Positions 45,182-57,068 of a stretch of DNA of 64,000 bases are shown piece after piece. Under the pieces are notes generated by a model. The model searched no databases. It saw only the letters and a program-made list of their open reading frames with translations, and was not told where the DNA came from. The translations under genes were made by a program, and so were the position numbers. The stretch is taken from contig OX359270.1 in NCBI GenBank assembly GCA_947179155.2, positions 26,003,556-26,067,555 of the forward strand. The letters run 5' to 3'. This DNA is from Hedera helix (taxonomy: Eukaryota; Streptophyta; Magnoliopsida; Apiales; Araliaceae). Positions within the stretch are counted from its first letter, which is position 1; each line of letters starts with the position of its first letter.

Positions 45182-47263
45182 TGTGAAGCCCCCAAATCTG
45201 GGCCTACATAGCCCAATTTGAGACGCCAAAAATACACAGTATCTAATACAAACAGTACATAGTATAAAAATACATAACTCAATAATACACAACTAAGTCT
45301 TCACTATTATTGGCACACTATATACAACATGTGAAGACTACTACAACTATCTCTCGGACCTTCACTCCATTCTCCGGCTAGACCTAACTATTCTATCATT
45401 TCCTAAGAACAATGAAACAAAAAGAAAGTATGAGCTCAAATAGCCCAGTAAAGAAATATCATGACTAAGATAACAATGAGTAAATTATCATTAGCCTTCA
45501 ACAGTTGAGTTCTTAATAGAATATAATAAGCAAGAAGTTATAGATCAATAATAACAGCAAAATGAGCAATCTATTAGAAGAATCATGTAGACTATGATGT
45601 CCACTAGCTCATCTTTTTCATAAAATATCATCAACTTTTATTATCTAAAATACCACTAGTCATGATATTATAAATTTACAGTTCCTAATTATAATCATGT
45701 AAGTCAACAATTCATCTTTGCACTACGGACCAAAGATATTCAAATATAACACCAATGGTTATTATCATACCAGTCTATAGTCTTTGGTCATAATCATACC
45801 AGCAACAGTTCTTCTTTGCCCCAAGCCAAATAGAACATTCACCACGTGCCCTAAAAGAGTCTTCTAAAGGAAGATTTATAAATACCGTGTGATGTGTGTG
45901 GTTGCTTATATAACTTTTATAAAAAGACTTACATGAACAATACTCGTACACTTACAGATCTTCACAAATACTCAAGATGGCTTTAGCACACTCAAAGAGA
46001 ACTTACACAAAGTAATATTTAGAAAGTGAAAGAAAGAATAAGTAAGAAAGTTTATGAAAAATCATTAAGTTAAGTCATTTATTTATAGTCAAAAATCTTA
46101 TTATAATCCAAGATTTTCTAATTTAATTCAAACTGTATATTTCAAGATAATATTTAATCCATACCACTCATTTCATCTTTTAAGATTTCATTGATCTAAA
46201 CCATTCATTTAAAGATCATCTTTAATCTACACCGTTCATTTTAAATTCTATAATTATTACATTATCTTTAATCTATACCATTCATTTCATATTTTTTTTA
46301 TTCTATACCATTCATATAATAAAACAATTAACTTTATATATAAAATAACTAACTTTATATATAAAACAACTAACTTTATATATAAATCAATTAACTTTAT
46401 ATATAAAACAAATAACTTTTCATAATATATCATAATAAAATAATTTACTTTACATAATTTATATAAAGTAAATAACTTCATATAATTTATTATAATAAAA
46501 ACAAATAAATATATATAATTTATTATAATAAAAACAAACTTTTTCAATTCAATTATTCAACAACTATTCATTATTATGGTTAATTGTTATAAATGCAGTG
46601 TAGTTGGCTTTCTAAGTTAGATACTCACAATACTAGTAGAAAAATCAACTAATAATGGAATACAACAGTTTAATCAACATTATAATAGAGATAACAATAA
46701 TACAAAAAATAAATAAAAGAAAGAGCACGTTGCTGTGTAATGATAATTATTCATTCAGTAATGTGAATTATTGTGTATATGCTACTGTGACAATTATCAG
46801 TACAATAATATGAATTATTGTGCATGTGACAATTATTGGTTCAATAAAGTCAATATTGTACAATAGCCACTTTATCAATTCAATAATATGAAATACTGTG
46901 CAATACCGTGTGCTACTGTGCAATACTGTATGTTACTGTGTAATACCGTATATTACTATTTCTTTACCATCAAGTATTATAACAGTTAAAAGTGATAGTA
47001 CCGTTAACTATTTTTATTTTAAAAAGTAATGTCATTTTCTATATCCGACAATATTTCGTTGTGGGGGTCCATCAATATTTGGTTATTTTGGTGCCGTCGT
47101 ACAAATCGAATATTTTTCGACAGAACGAATATTCCCCAACAACATAAAATTTGTACAAAATATTTCTTATTTTTCACTTTTGTCAATTTATTCACTTACC
47201 ATTTCAGAAGAAAATATATAAAGAAAAATTAAATTTGTATTTCATAAAAGTTGCGGTCTTACG
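45182..47263 (-). repeat. 5' LTR of element E (2082 bp, with internal deletion)
   Basis: It runs from tgtgaagcccccaaat (plus) to gcggtcttacg, the inverse of tgtaagacc with changes. About 600 bp present in the partner LTR after 40190 are missing at 45856. It carries repeated taactttatatataaa units at 46328-46420. Confidence 0.85.
46328..46420. repeat. Minisatellite, taactttatatataaaac units
   Basis: Five to six near-identical units of about 17-19 bp. The same array is in the partner LTR at 41247-41335. Confidence 0.85.
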
Positions 47264-49376
47264 CATAGTTTATAACTAAAGTTCAAGAACGCTAGTCGTA
47301 GCCATGCACGATTTTTTGTTCTCCGTGTTCTTCAGGCATCTTGAGCAATAGTTATAAAATGTTATAAATCAAAATACAAGCCTTTATAGTGACCAGATTT
47401 TGTTAAGTTTAAAGTGTCATAATTACATATGTAAGTAGTTATAATGCTCAAATTATTTCAAGTACGAAATTCAAAAGCTTAAGAACATAAGTTGTAGTCA
47501 TGTACGATTTTTTGTTCTCCGTGCTCTTAATTTGTTCTTGAACAAAAGTCATTAATCTTTCTATGAGATGTTTATGATTTATGATTTTTATGTTATGAAG
47601 TATTATTGAGTCTTATAACTTGATATCTTAAGTAATTAAAGCTAATGGTACCATGTTTCACATGGTTAACCTAAAAGATTTTAATCTAAGCATGCTCATT
47701 GACTATTTTTATAAATTTTCAAAAACTAAAAATTAGAATCTGCCTTCACAATCTAAAATAAAGTTATAGATCATGAAACTATAAGAAATTTAGATTCAAG
47801 AATAACTCAAAAATATTTTCGTATGACAAAGTTATGGCTGTTACCATAAAAGAGGTCGAAGTTGAAATTTTTAAGGGACCATTCAGATATTAGGGCTTAA
47901 AAATATGATTTTTAGTTCGCTACTTAACCAAATGATTCCCTTAATAAAAATAGTCTATTTGCGTTATAACAACACTTATTCAACCCATGCTTTGTTTTAT
48001 TAAACCAAGTTGTCTTGGGGCGATCCTGACATATGAAGTAAACTTAGATGAACGAATATGTAGTAATGTTCATGATTAGTCCAGTATAGTGTATGTTATG
48101 CATAACATAAGATGTCATTAGGTTCTATATCCACGGTTTATGGTTCTAAGTCAAAAAATAAACGAACAGTTCAAGGTCTAATCTCCACTCAGTCTTGCTG
48201 TGTTAAAACATTGTTGATATCAGTTGTTGTGCTATGAATCTTTACAATTCATATTAGTGTGAGTTCACTTATATGCTATGTGTTTAGACTTGCTGAGTTT
48301 TTGTATGCTCACCTTTGTAAATAAACCTAAATTGTAGACAAACTCTAAAGCTCCGGCTTAAAGAAGAAAGGAAAGAAGAAATACTTAAACTAGTTTACAT
48401 GTTTTATTAACGACTTGTCTTTTTGATTAAAGTCTTGATGACTTGTGTAATATGAACAAGCACACCATGTAAACGAATATTATATTAATATTATCATGTT
48501 TCTCATATTCTCTTGTTATGTCTTTACTTTTATAAGACTTAAAATTGTTAAAAATTAACATAGTATTGATATGAACTACTTATCAGAATGAAGATGGTAA
48601 ATAACATTTGTGAGTACTGTAAGCATCCGAGACAGGACTAATCGATGTGAAATAGTCCAATTCATCATTAGGTTCCTCAGACCCAAGTTACAAGCTTGTT
48701 ATTACTAGTCTGAATGTCAGATAAGTAGAAGTATTGACGTGAAGAGATATCACTATAACCAAATGTATTTCGAGTGAGGGTTTTAACTAGTTTGGTATGT
48801 TCTGTATGAAAAGAGAATTTTTCACCGGACAAAGATACAAACACTTGTCACGGATAAAGATGCAAACATTTATCATAGATGAAGACAAAAATATTTATCG
48901 CGAGATTCTCTATTCCCAAGAACCGTCCGAATGATTTAATGTCGTGAATCTTAGAATATGTAAAGTTATAGAATATCTGAATCTTAAGAATAAAATGTAA
49001 GAAATAAGTATTAAGTCACTTGCATCGATTATAAGGACTTAATATGAAATAATAAAAGATCATTGGGAATTAAGATGAGAACTTTATTTATGAATAAAGG
49101 AAATCATCTATTAACCTAATGATTTAATAGTTATAGTAAGCACCAAATCAGCTATAGAAAGTATAGTGATTTAGGAGCGTCACAGGTTGGTATCAGAACT
49201 GTAGATTGTAGCTCTAAAGTAATGAATACTTTAGGATATGATCTGATGGATTAAGCTAAATAAACTTGTGTGAAGAGTTTATAGACAATTAAAATATGTT
49301 AATAAATCTTAATTACATAAAAGACATTATGTGAAAGAAATATACTAATTAAATTCGAATTCTTTTTGTAGAATGG
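47264..49376 (+). mobile_element. Element F: LTR 3' part, primer site and leader of another LTR element
   Basis: The LTR ends ggagcgtcaca at 49184, followed by ttggtatcagaac. Leader sequence continues to about 49376 where element C begins. Before it a repeated segment (gtacgattttttgttctccgtg) occurs at about 47306 and 47503. No coding sequence is left in the window. The left border with element E is at 47264. Confidence 0.7.
49188..49199 (+). promoter_or_regulatory. Primer binding site of element F
   Basis: tggtatcagaac differs by one base from the initiator tRNA-Met complement and lies 3 bp after the LTR end. Confidence 0.8.
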
Positions 49377-49839
49377 TGGTGTCCTGTCGCAGTCTAACCA
49401 AAAATAAAATATTATTTTGAAAAAATATTAATGTAATAGGCCAAGTAAGAGTCGATTCCATAGAGAATGATTAATATAATTTTATGCAATGTAAACCAAA
49501 ATTAGGGGGTTTTAATTAAAGAAATAATTTAAATAACGTTAACTAAAATAAACAAATATGCAAGTAATTTAATGAAATAAATCAAAAGAGCAAACCTTGG
49601 TTTAAGTTAATATCTACCATCAAGAATTTACAACTTATTATTGCAAGTCTAAATCAATTAATATTTTGAATATTCACCGTAGAAATAACTACTTGCATGT
49701 GAAATAATTTTTCTCCTCTCTCTTTAATTTTACTTAAGTAAAATCACTTGATCTAAATAACTTTTAATATTAAACAACCTCTGACATTTGCTAAAGATTT
49801 AATTTAATAGTAACTTAAAAAATTAGAGAGATCGTTGAA
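49377..49839 (-). repeat. 3' LTR of element C, left part
   Basis: It starts tggtgtcctgtcgcag and follows the Athila LTR family with more divergence. It breaks at ttgaa 49835-49839, where element B is inserted, and resumes at 55556. Confidence 0.88.
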
Positions 49840-51398
49840 TGGGATGCTGTCGCAAGCACCCAAAAATAAAATCTTACTTTTGAAAAATATTAATGTAGTA
49901 GTGTAAGCAAGAGTCGATTCCACAGAGAATGATTAATTTAATTTTATGTTTTTGTAAACCAGAATTGGGGGGTTTTGAATTAATTATTTAACTAATTAAA
50001 ATTCAAACAAATAAAATTGAATAATAAATAAATATGGGAAAAATTAATTAAAACAAACTTCAGTTCCTTAGTTCAGTATCCCCTTCTTTTAATCAACAAA
50101 TTAATCAAGTTATTATTATCTTTTCCTTCAATTGAAATTAATAATCTTAGATAACCGACAATCGCCAAGCTACCCGAAATCCTCCTTAAATTATAAATCT
50201 AATGCAGCGATCGCTCACAAAAGACCCTAACTATCATACAACCTAGAACTATCAGTCTAGATTTAATATAACAGTTGCATTAAAAATTAGAAAATTAGAT
50301 TATTCCAAGTAATAATCATAACATCGCAGATTATTTAATTTACCATCTTAATTGCTACTTATGATAAGATAAAATATCGTTTGCTTAATATCAAATCTTA
50401 ATCTAGCATATGATAAATTATTGATCAACTTAACAGGCCCTTTATCAAATTAATCAAGCAAATATCATAAAACAATTAAAACATATTATTAAGAATAAAT
50501 CTCATTCATGAAGGAATAGATTATAAAACTCAATTAAAACATCAATTAAAAAGAAGGTTCAACATCCCTTTAGAACTGAAAATAAAAACTTAGTCTGACA
50601 TCCTTCAAAATAATCTCCACTAGTTGAAAAGCTCTCTCCAAGAAATTAGAAGAAAGATCTCCCAAAAACTTACAATGAATAATGAGATATTAACCCTCTA
50701 TTTATAGGCCTCTAACCTGTCCAAACCCTAATAGGATTTACAATTAAAAATAAAGAAAAAATAAAATAATTATTATCCTAACCCTAGTTGAAATTAAAAT
50801 CCAATTTGGAATCAAAAAGTAACAAAAATTTTGAAAAATCCCGTTTCTGCTCCATTTCCGCTTGCTAAACACGCCCTAAAGCCACAGTTGACCTGGTCAA
50901 CGCGCGTCCGCATTGGATGACGTCAGCTTGCACCTCTGCGCATTGCGCGATTTCCTATCTGCAGTTCAATACGGTGTCGTTCTAGATTCGCGCCCCTGCA
51001 TCAACAGTTTCCTCGCGCGCATTGCGCTGTCTGCCACCCGAAAATTACCAAATTGCCATTTAACTTTTGCAGAATTTACAGATTTGCCCCCAAACTTATT
51101 TTTCCTACAAAATAAAATATAAAATAATTAAAAATAAATAAAAATAATATAAAAATACTAAAAACAATAAAAACACATAATAATAAATAAAATTCCTAAA
51201 ATACTAAAAATAAATAAAAACACATAAAAAAAAGAAATATAAAAATACTATAAAATTACCTAAATTAACATAAATTAACTAAAATCCTATAAAACTCATT
51301 AAAACCAAAATAAGCTAAATAATTAAACATTTAAGCACACAATAAATATAAAAACTAAGTATTAGGGAATAAAAATATTGTATAATTTAACACTATCA
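49840..51398 (-). repeat. 3' LTR of element B (1559 bp)
   Basis: Runs tgggatgctgtcg to aacactatca on plus. It lacks about 50 bp that the partner LTR has near 54492-54541. TATA-like ctatttatag is at about 50698. Confidence 0.92.
50875..51035 (-). promoter_or_regulatory. CG-rich U3 patch of element B 3' LTR
   Basis: It contains TGACGTCA at 50918-50925, gcgcattgcgcg at 50938-50949, cggtgtcgttc at 50971, and cgcgcgcattgcgc near 51014. The same set is at 55075-55225 in the other LTR. Confidence 0.55.
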
Positions 51399-51413
51399 AA
51401 TACCCCCACACTT
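51399..51413 (-). promoter_or_regulatory. Polypurine tract of element B
   Basis: The minus strand reads aagtgtgggggtatt immediately before the LTR start TGATAGTG. Element C has the same tract before its LTR (56547-56561). Confidence 0.85.
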
Positions 51414-51934
51414 AGCTTTTGCTCGTCCTCGGGCAAAACAAAAATAAAAATAAAATAAATCAAACTAGCCCAACAGACTAAAGCGACTCAACTAACCTGA
51501 CATACCGACTCAAACAACTCAACTATTTACATGAGCAATAAATTAATAAGAACTTCACATCAACCTCAAATATTATAATCAACAACTCTTAGAAAATTTA
51601 AAAATAATACATCATCCAAAATGTTAACTTAATTATTAATTCTACTTTATTCTTAATCCTTCATGTGTGTGTGTGTGTGAAAATCCATATATATCAAACT
51701 AATAAATATTTAGATCAATTCATCTAATCAAATACATCATAAAATATATTAAAATTCTATACATTTATTTTCACATCACTTTCTATTTAATACAGATAAA
51801 TACAAACTAGAAGATCAAAAAGGTTTTATATATTTTAACCACACTAGGATTTAACTTTAATCGCATACCTTTCCAAGTATTATTAAAATCCGCTAGCAAG
51901 ACTTTTCCTTCTTTTTTTTCATTTTTTTTTCACG

Positions 51935-52031
51935 GTGAGTGCATTTTATGCTCTATCTCACCAGCGAGTGTGTTTTACGCTCCTTCTCGCTGCATGTGTT
52001 TATGAGTGAGTGCGTTTTACGCTCCATCTTA
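51935..52031. repeat. Three hairpin units of about 27 bp (element B)
   Basis: Units at 51935-51961, 51964-51990 and 52006-52031 each hold a small stem: GCAT-TTT-ATGC, GTGT-TTT-ACGC and GCGT-TTT-ACGC. In the first two the outer arms also pair: GTGAG with CTCAC, GCGAG with CTCGC. Confidence 0.75.
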
Positions 52032-52675
52032 ACCCACCACATGAAAATTGTTTCACTTCTTTTTTTTCTGGGTAAGGTCAATCTAATAATCCCATAAAAA
52101 TTACCTTAATCATTTCTCCACATTATATTTACCTTATATTCGCTTCAAGTAATGTTTAAATAAGATATAGAATTAAAAACATATCTTATTAGCTTTTAAC
52201 CATATAAATTTTCTCCAAATTAAAATTAGTTCAAATATATGGATATGTGCAAATAATAAAATAAAAGATTTCAAACAAAGTACTGACCAACAAAAATGTC
52301 AAAATTCAGATTACGCAAAATTTATTAATTTTTCAAGAGTTATTAAATAAAAATCAAAATTTTATCATCGATTAAAAATTCAAATTCAAATCAAAATATT
52401 ACTCAACTGACTCAATCCTAAAAAAAAAACTATCCCATTTTTGTAGGCAACACGGTTACACTTAGCACGTGCAACAAGCCTTTAAACCCCAAGGTTGCCC
52501 CAAGTTGACAAGTTTTGTCTCGTGAGGGTTTGCAGTGAATTTACCCACAAAATTCTAAAATTTAAAATTTTTAAAATTCCCTAAAAATAAAACTAAAAAT
52601 AAATCTAATTTTTTTTAAAAAAAAAATAAACAAATTTTAAAATTCCCTAAAAATAAAATAAGTATCCTAAATCCC

Positions 52676-52714
52676 TTCCCCCACACTTAAAATTTACATT
52701 GTCCCCAATGTAAA
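52676..52714 (-). promoter_or_regulatory. Internal polypurine tract and perfect hairpin (element B)
   Basis: cttcccccacactt (plus) repeats the core of the real polypurine tract. Next to it TTTACATTG (52693-52701), loop TCCC and CAATGTAAA (52706-52714) form a perfect 9-bp stem. A second initiation site for plus-strand DNA is one possible role. Confidence 0.55.
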
Positions 52715-53007
52715 CTATAATACAAAGAAATAGGCACAAATAACTATAAAAAGAAAAAGGAAAAGAAATGCAAATCTGATTTCTTGGGTTGCCTCCTAAA
52801 CAACGCCTTTATTTATTGTCATTGGCTCGACAGCAGGCCAAAGTACTACGTCACTCCTACTTCATGAATTTTCAGTATTCCGTCCATCACGTTATTATTC
52901 ATCAGTAGATTTAATCTTGCTTGCACGTGATATGAACGTTTTACTCTCTCTTCAACGAATATATATTTAATATGATTGGAAAGAGTCTTTATATTCGGAA
53001 TGAGATC

Positions 53008-53847
53008 CTACAAAACAAAAGATAGGAAATTTTCGTGAGTAGCATGTAATGGAATGGAAATAATTGATTGACTATCTAAAATCATTGGCAAAGAATTGAA
53101 TGTAGCTTCAGCGTCCTTCAAATCTTGTTTTAGCTTAATTTCTTCTTCCTCCTCTAACTTCAAACTGTTTGTACTTGCATCCTCTAAATTCTTTTTATCT
53201 ATTTCTCCAAAAATTCTCTCCACCTTAGACATGACATTACCATAAAGAACATCATTTTCTTCATTGATACTGTCCGTTTTTGTACTGATGTTGTCTGTTT
53301 CCTCTTGCATCGGCGATTGAAGGAATGACCTTTGAGAATCTAGTTGACCAATTGTAGTAGCAAGCTGACTTATTTGATTCTCCAAATTATATAAGGAAGT
53401 TTTTGTCTCTTGTTGGAATTGTTGTGCTTGAGTCATGAAAGCTTTAAACATGTCTTCTAAAGACATATCAGAACTAGACGATTGGTCATGTTGTTGTTGG
53501 AGATATGGTTGCATGTACTGTGAATTATTTGGAAAGTTTTGGTTTTCATGACAATTCACTGGTGAATTCTCATAGCTGAAATTATGATGATCCCTCCATC
53601 CTGAATTATACGTGTTTGAATAGGAATTATATCTACTTTCTAATTGACCAAATAAACCACCAGCTGCATTAACTTGTTCATAGGACTCCTCTCGAAGCAT
53701 TAGGCATAAATCAATTGGGTGTCCTATTACCGCACAAATCCTACACGTACCTACAGCCATTTGATAAACAAAAGAAGTTAGACTATCAGTTTGTTGCTCA
53801 TGAGAAGAAATATTTACCTCATTAACATAATCGGGCATGTCTTCCAT
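53008..53847 (-). CDS. Element B shortened gag ORF (279 aa)
   Basis: The open frame starts MEDMPDYVNEVNISSHEQQ, close to the leader, and lacks the capsid domain seen in element A. It has the CX2CX4HX4C knuckle CRICAVIGHPIDLC at about residues 35-48, a Tyr/Asn/Ser segment (SYSNTYNSGWRDHHNFSYEN-like), a coiled coil (LYNLENQISQLATTIGQLD), and then jumps to the acidic pol-linker (LKLEEEEEIKLKQDLKDA). The reading frame is uninterrupted. It may still bind nucleic acid, but a role is unproven. It lies 113 bp from the primer site. Confidence 0.85.
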   Translation of the reverse strand: MEDMPDYVNEVNISSHEQQTDSLTSFVYQMAVGTCRICAVIGHPIDLCLMLREESYEQVNAAGGLFGQLESRYNSYSNTYNSGWRDHHNFSYENSPVNCHENQNFPNNSQYMQPYLQQQHDQSSSSDMSLEDMFKAFMTQAQQFQQETKTSLYNLENQISQLATTIGQLDSQRSFLQSPMQEETDNISTKTDSINEENDVLYGNVMSKVERIFGEIDKKNLEDASTNSLKLEEEEEIKLKQDLKDAEATFNSLPMILDSQSIISIPLHATHENFLSFVL

Positions 53848-53959
53848 CTTTAATCGGCAAAACTCAATTAAACTATGAAAAACTATAAAAATAAAATCTA
53901 AGAAAAATTACTAAATTAAAATAAAATTTACAAAAACACAAAAATAAATTAAAATCACT

Positions 53960-53976
53960 CCCCGGCAACGGCGCCA
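53960..53976 (-). promoter_or_regulatory. Primer binding site of element B, exact tRNA-Asp match
   Basis: The plus strand ccccggcaacggcgcca equals the 3' end of plant tRNA-Asp with CCA. It lies 5 bp inside the LTR at 53982. Confidence 0.95.
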
Positions 53977-53981
53977 AAATT

Positions 53982-55555
53982 TGGGATACTATCGAAGGCA
54001 CCCAAAAATAAAATCTTACTTTTGAAAAATATTAATGTAGTAGTGTAAGCAAGAGTCGATCCCACAAAGAATGATTAATTTAATTTTATGTTTTCGTAAA
54101 CCAAAATTGGGGGGTTTTGAATTAATTATTTAACTAATTAAAATTCAAACAAATAAAACTGAATAATAAATAAAGATGGGAAAAATTAATTAAAATAAAC
54201 TTCAGTTCCTTAGTTCAGTATCCCATTCTTTTAATCAACAAATTAATCAAGTTATTATTATCTTTTCCTTCAATTGAAATTAATAATCCTAGATAACCGA
54301 CAATCGTCAAGCTACCCGAAATCCTCCTTAAATTATAAATCTAATGCAGCGATCGCTCACAAAAGACCCTAACTATCATACAACCTAGAACTATCAATCT
54401 AGATTTAATATAACAATTGCATTAAAAATTAGAAAATTAGATTATTCCAAGCAATAATCATAACATCGCAGATTATTTAACTTGCCATCTTAATAATCAT
54501 AACAATATTCAAAAGTTTGTCCGCAATCAAATATTATTTATTGCTACTTATGATCAGATAAAATATTGTTTGCTTAATATCAAATCTTAATTAAGCATAT
54601 AATAAATTATTGATCAACTTAACAGGCCCTTATCAAATTAATCAAGCAAATATCATAAAATAATTAAAACAGATTATCAAGAATAAATCTCATGCATGAA
54701 GGAATAGATTATAAAACTCAATTAAAATATCAATTAAAAATAAGGTTCAACATCCCTTTATAACTGAAAATAAAAACTTAGCCTGACATCCTTCAAAATA
54801 ATCTCCACTAGTTGAAAAACTCTCTCCAAGAAATTAGAAAAAAGATCTCACAAAAACTTACAATGAATAATGAGAGATTGACCCTCTATTTATAGGCCTC
54901 TAACTTGTCCAAACCCTAATAGAATTTATAATTAAAAATAAAAATAAAAATAATTATTATTATCCTAACCCTAGTTGGAATTAAAATCCAATTTCGAATA
55001 AAAAAGTAGCAAAAATTTCAAAAAAATCCCGTTTCTGCTCCATTTTCGCTTGCCAAACATGCCCTAACGCCACAGTTGACCCGGTCAACGCGCGTCCGCG
55101 TTGGATGACGTCAGCATGCACCTCCGCGCATTGCGCGGTTTCCTATCTACAGTTCAATACGGCGTCGTTCCAGATCTGTGCCCCTGCATCAACAGTTTCC
55201 TCGCTCGCATTGCGCGGTCTGCCACCCGGAAATTACCAAATTGCCATTTAACTTTTGCATAATTTACAGATTTGCCCCCAAGCTTATTTTTCCTACAAAA
55301 TAAAATATAAAATAAATAAAAATACTAAAAACAATAAAAACACATAATAATAAATAAAATTCCTAAAATACCAAAAATAAATAAAAACACATAAATAAAA
55401 AGAAATATAAAATTACCTAAATTAACATAAATTAACTAAAATCCTATAAAACCTATTAAAACCAAAATAAGCTAAATAATTAAACATTTAAGCACACAAT
55501 AAATATAAAAACTAAGTATTAGAGAATAAAAATATCGTATAATTTAACCGTATCA
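53982..55555 (-). repeat. 5' LTR of element B (1574 bp)
   Basis: Runs tgggatactatcg to aaccgtatca on plus. Differs from 49840-51398 by scattered substitutions and indels, so the insertion is not recent. TATA-like ctatttatag is at about 54889. CG-rich patch at 55075-55225 includes CCGCGCATTGCGCGG (55124-55138) and TGACGTCA (55106-55113). Confidence 0.92.
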
Positions 55556-56546
55556 TTGAAATAAATAACATAAGCCACTCGTTTGCATTTAATTTAGAAG
55601 AATATTCTTCTTAAGATATAATAATCTTTTGATCTACAAAAAATTTATTAAACTTAGTTGCTTCACCAATAGCAATAGATTAATGTAAATAATAAACTAG
55701 CAGGCATCCCTAGTAATTAAATAAATCAATCATAAAAATTAAACACAGAAGAATATTCAATACTCAAAATAAAAATTGAACAATTAAAATAAATTAGATC
55801 TCACAGTATGTTAATCTCGATGGCTTCAGTCACTTAAACCAGGAAAAATAATCTAGCCACACAGCTATGAAACGCACCAAAGAATAATATAGCGAATTTT
55901 CTAGCAAAATGTATTCTTCATTGTGTCTAACATCCTCTATTTATAGGCCACATAATCCTCCTAACCATAATAAAAATTATAATTTTTAAACTCTTTTTAA
56001 AATATAAATAAAATAAATATAAATTTCTTATTTATTTTTTCTTTTCCAATATGCTAAAGGAATCTTTAATTTATTTGTTTCCATTTTATTTTTCTTTACT
56101 CCACAAGAACCCACACGAAATTAACTATGATGAAGGACATGCATGTGTCTAGGACCTATTCTATGAAAAGTGAAAAGAAAATTTGCTGAGCCGCCTAGTC
56201 ACGCATATTGACGTCACCATCCCACGATGACTCGCCCGTGTATGACGTGTTGTTTTTCATCTAAATGCCCAACCGCGCATAGTGCATTTTCTACTTGTTG
56301 CTAATCCAAACGCTAAATGGTGTTGTGCCTTGCATAGCTGTTTCACCCTTTAGCACGCATGGCGCGTCCATCCCTTGCAGTTTAATTACATAATTGCCAT
56401 CAGATTTTAATTTTCCTAGAAAATAAATAAAAATAATAAAAATGCATAAAATTAAATAAATTACCTAAATCGCTAAAAATACTTAAAAATTCACAAATAA
56501 TTAAACCTAAAAAAACATAATAAATATGCATAAAATCTACTTACCA
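55556..56546 (-). repeat. 3' LTR of element C, right part
   Basis: Begins with the ttgaa target duplication of element B and continues the Athila LTR sequence to ttacca at 56546, followed by aatacccccacactt. The CG patch at 56205-56370 is strongly eroded (cgcgcatagtgc, cacgcatggcgcg). Together with 49377-49839 it makes one LTR of about 1.45 kb. Confidence 0.88.
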
Positions 56547-57008
56547 AATACCCCCACACTTAAATTTTTGTTTGTCCTCAGGCAAAACGAGAATAAAAAC
56601 TATAAAAATAAAACTCTACTAAATAAATCAACTAACTCAAGCAACAAATCAATATGAATTCAACATTAGCACCATTAAAGATTTTATAAATGAAAATTCA
56701 AAGAAAATTTCAAAATCATGTAAAGTCTAAAAAAAAATCTCTCTTTTTTTATCACCATGTATTTATATTTTTTTGTTCTTTTTTTCTTCTAAATGAGTGC
56801 ATTTAATGCTCCATCTCACTAGCGAATGCTTCTTACGCTTCATCCCGCTTTAATTTGCATACTTGACTTGTGCAATGTCTAATTTTCTTAGGTTTTTCAG
56901 AGTTACTCATGTAATGAGCGTTTGACCAATGACTTCCAAACCATTTGGCTTTAGGGCACTAGGGGTAAAGATACCCCTAAGTATCTATTAACTCGAGTAA
57001 TAAAGGCC

Positions 57009-57068
<60 letters not shown>

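Larger units (their letters stand above)
40041..47263 (-). mobile_element. Element E: Tekay/Del-type chromovirus lacking gag and protease
   Basis: In minus orientation: 5' LTR 47263-45182, short leader, RT, RNase H, integrase, chromodomain-side end, polypurine tract, 3' LTR 42200 to about 40041. The leader joins RT directly, so gag and protease are missing. The LTRs belong to the same family as element D. The left end of the 3' LTR is lost, and the target duplication cannot be read. Confidence 0.85.
51414..53007 (-). other. Non-coding 3' region of element B
   Basis: No recognisable env-like ORF. It holds a (GT)n run (51665-51679), three short hairpin units (51935-52031), a conserved block at 52445-52555, an internal polypurine tract with hairpin (52676-52714), and at 52985-53007 pol-linker remains. 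Element C has the same order at 56561-57720. Confidence 0.7.
49840..55555 (-). mobile_element. Element B: non-autonomous Athila derivative with target duplication
   Basis: It is flanked by ttgaa at 49835-49839 and 55556-55560. In minus orientation: 5' LTR 55555-53982, exact tRNA-Asp primer site, shortened gag ORF, short pol linker scrap, long non-coding 3' part, polypurine tract, 3' LTR 51398-49840. The capsid half of gag and nearly all of pol are gone, yet the LTR ends, primer site and polypurine tract are complete. Confidence 0.93.

Noticed and set aside
46287..46547. 86-aa repetitive ORF (LYIKL repeats)
   Set aside because: It is the translation of the ataaagttagtt minisatellite in an LTR.
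53960..53976. A tRNA-like 3' end (tRNA-Asp)
   Set aside because: Only the acceptor-side 17 bases are present and the position next to an LTR makes it a primer binding site, not a tRNA gene.
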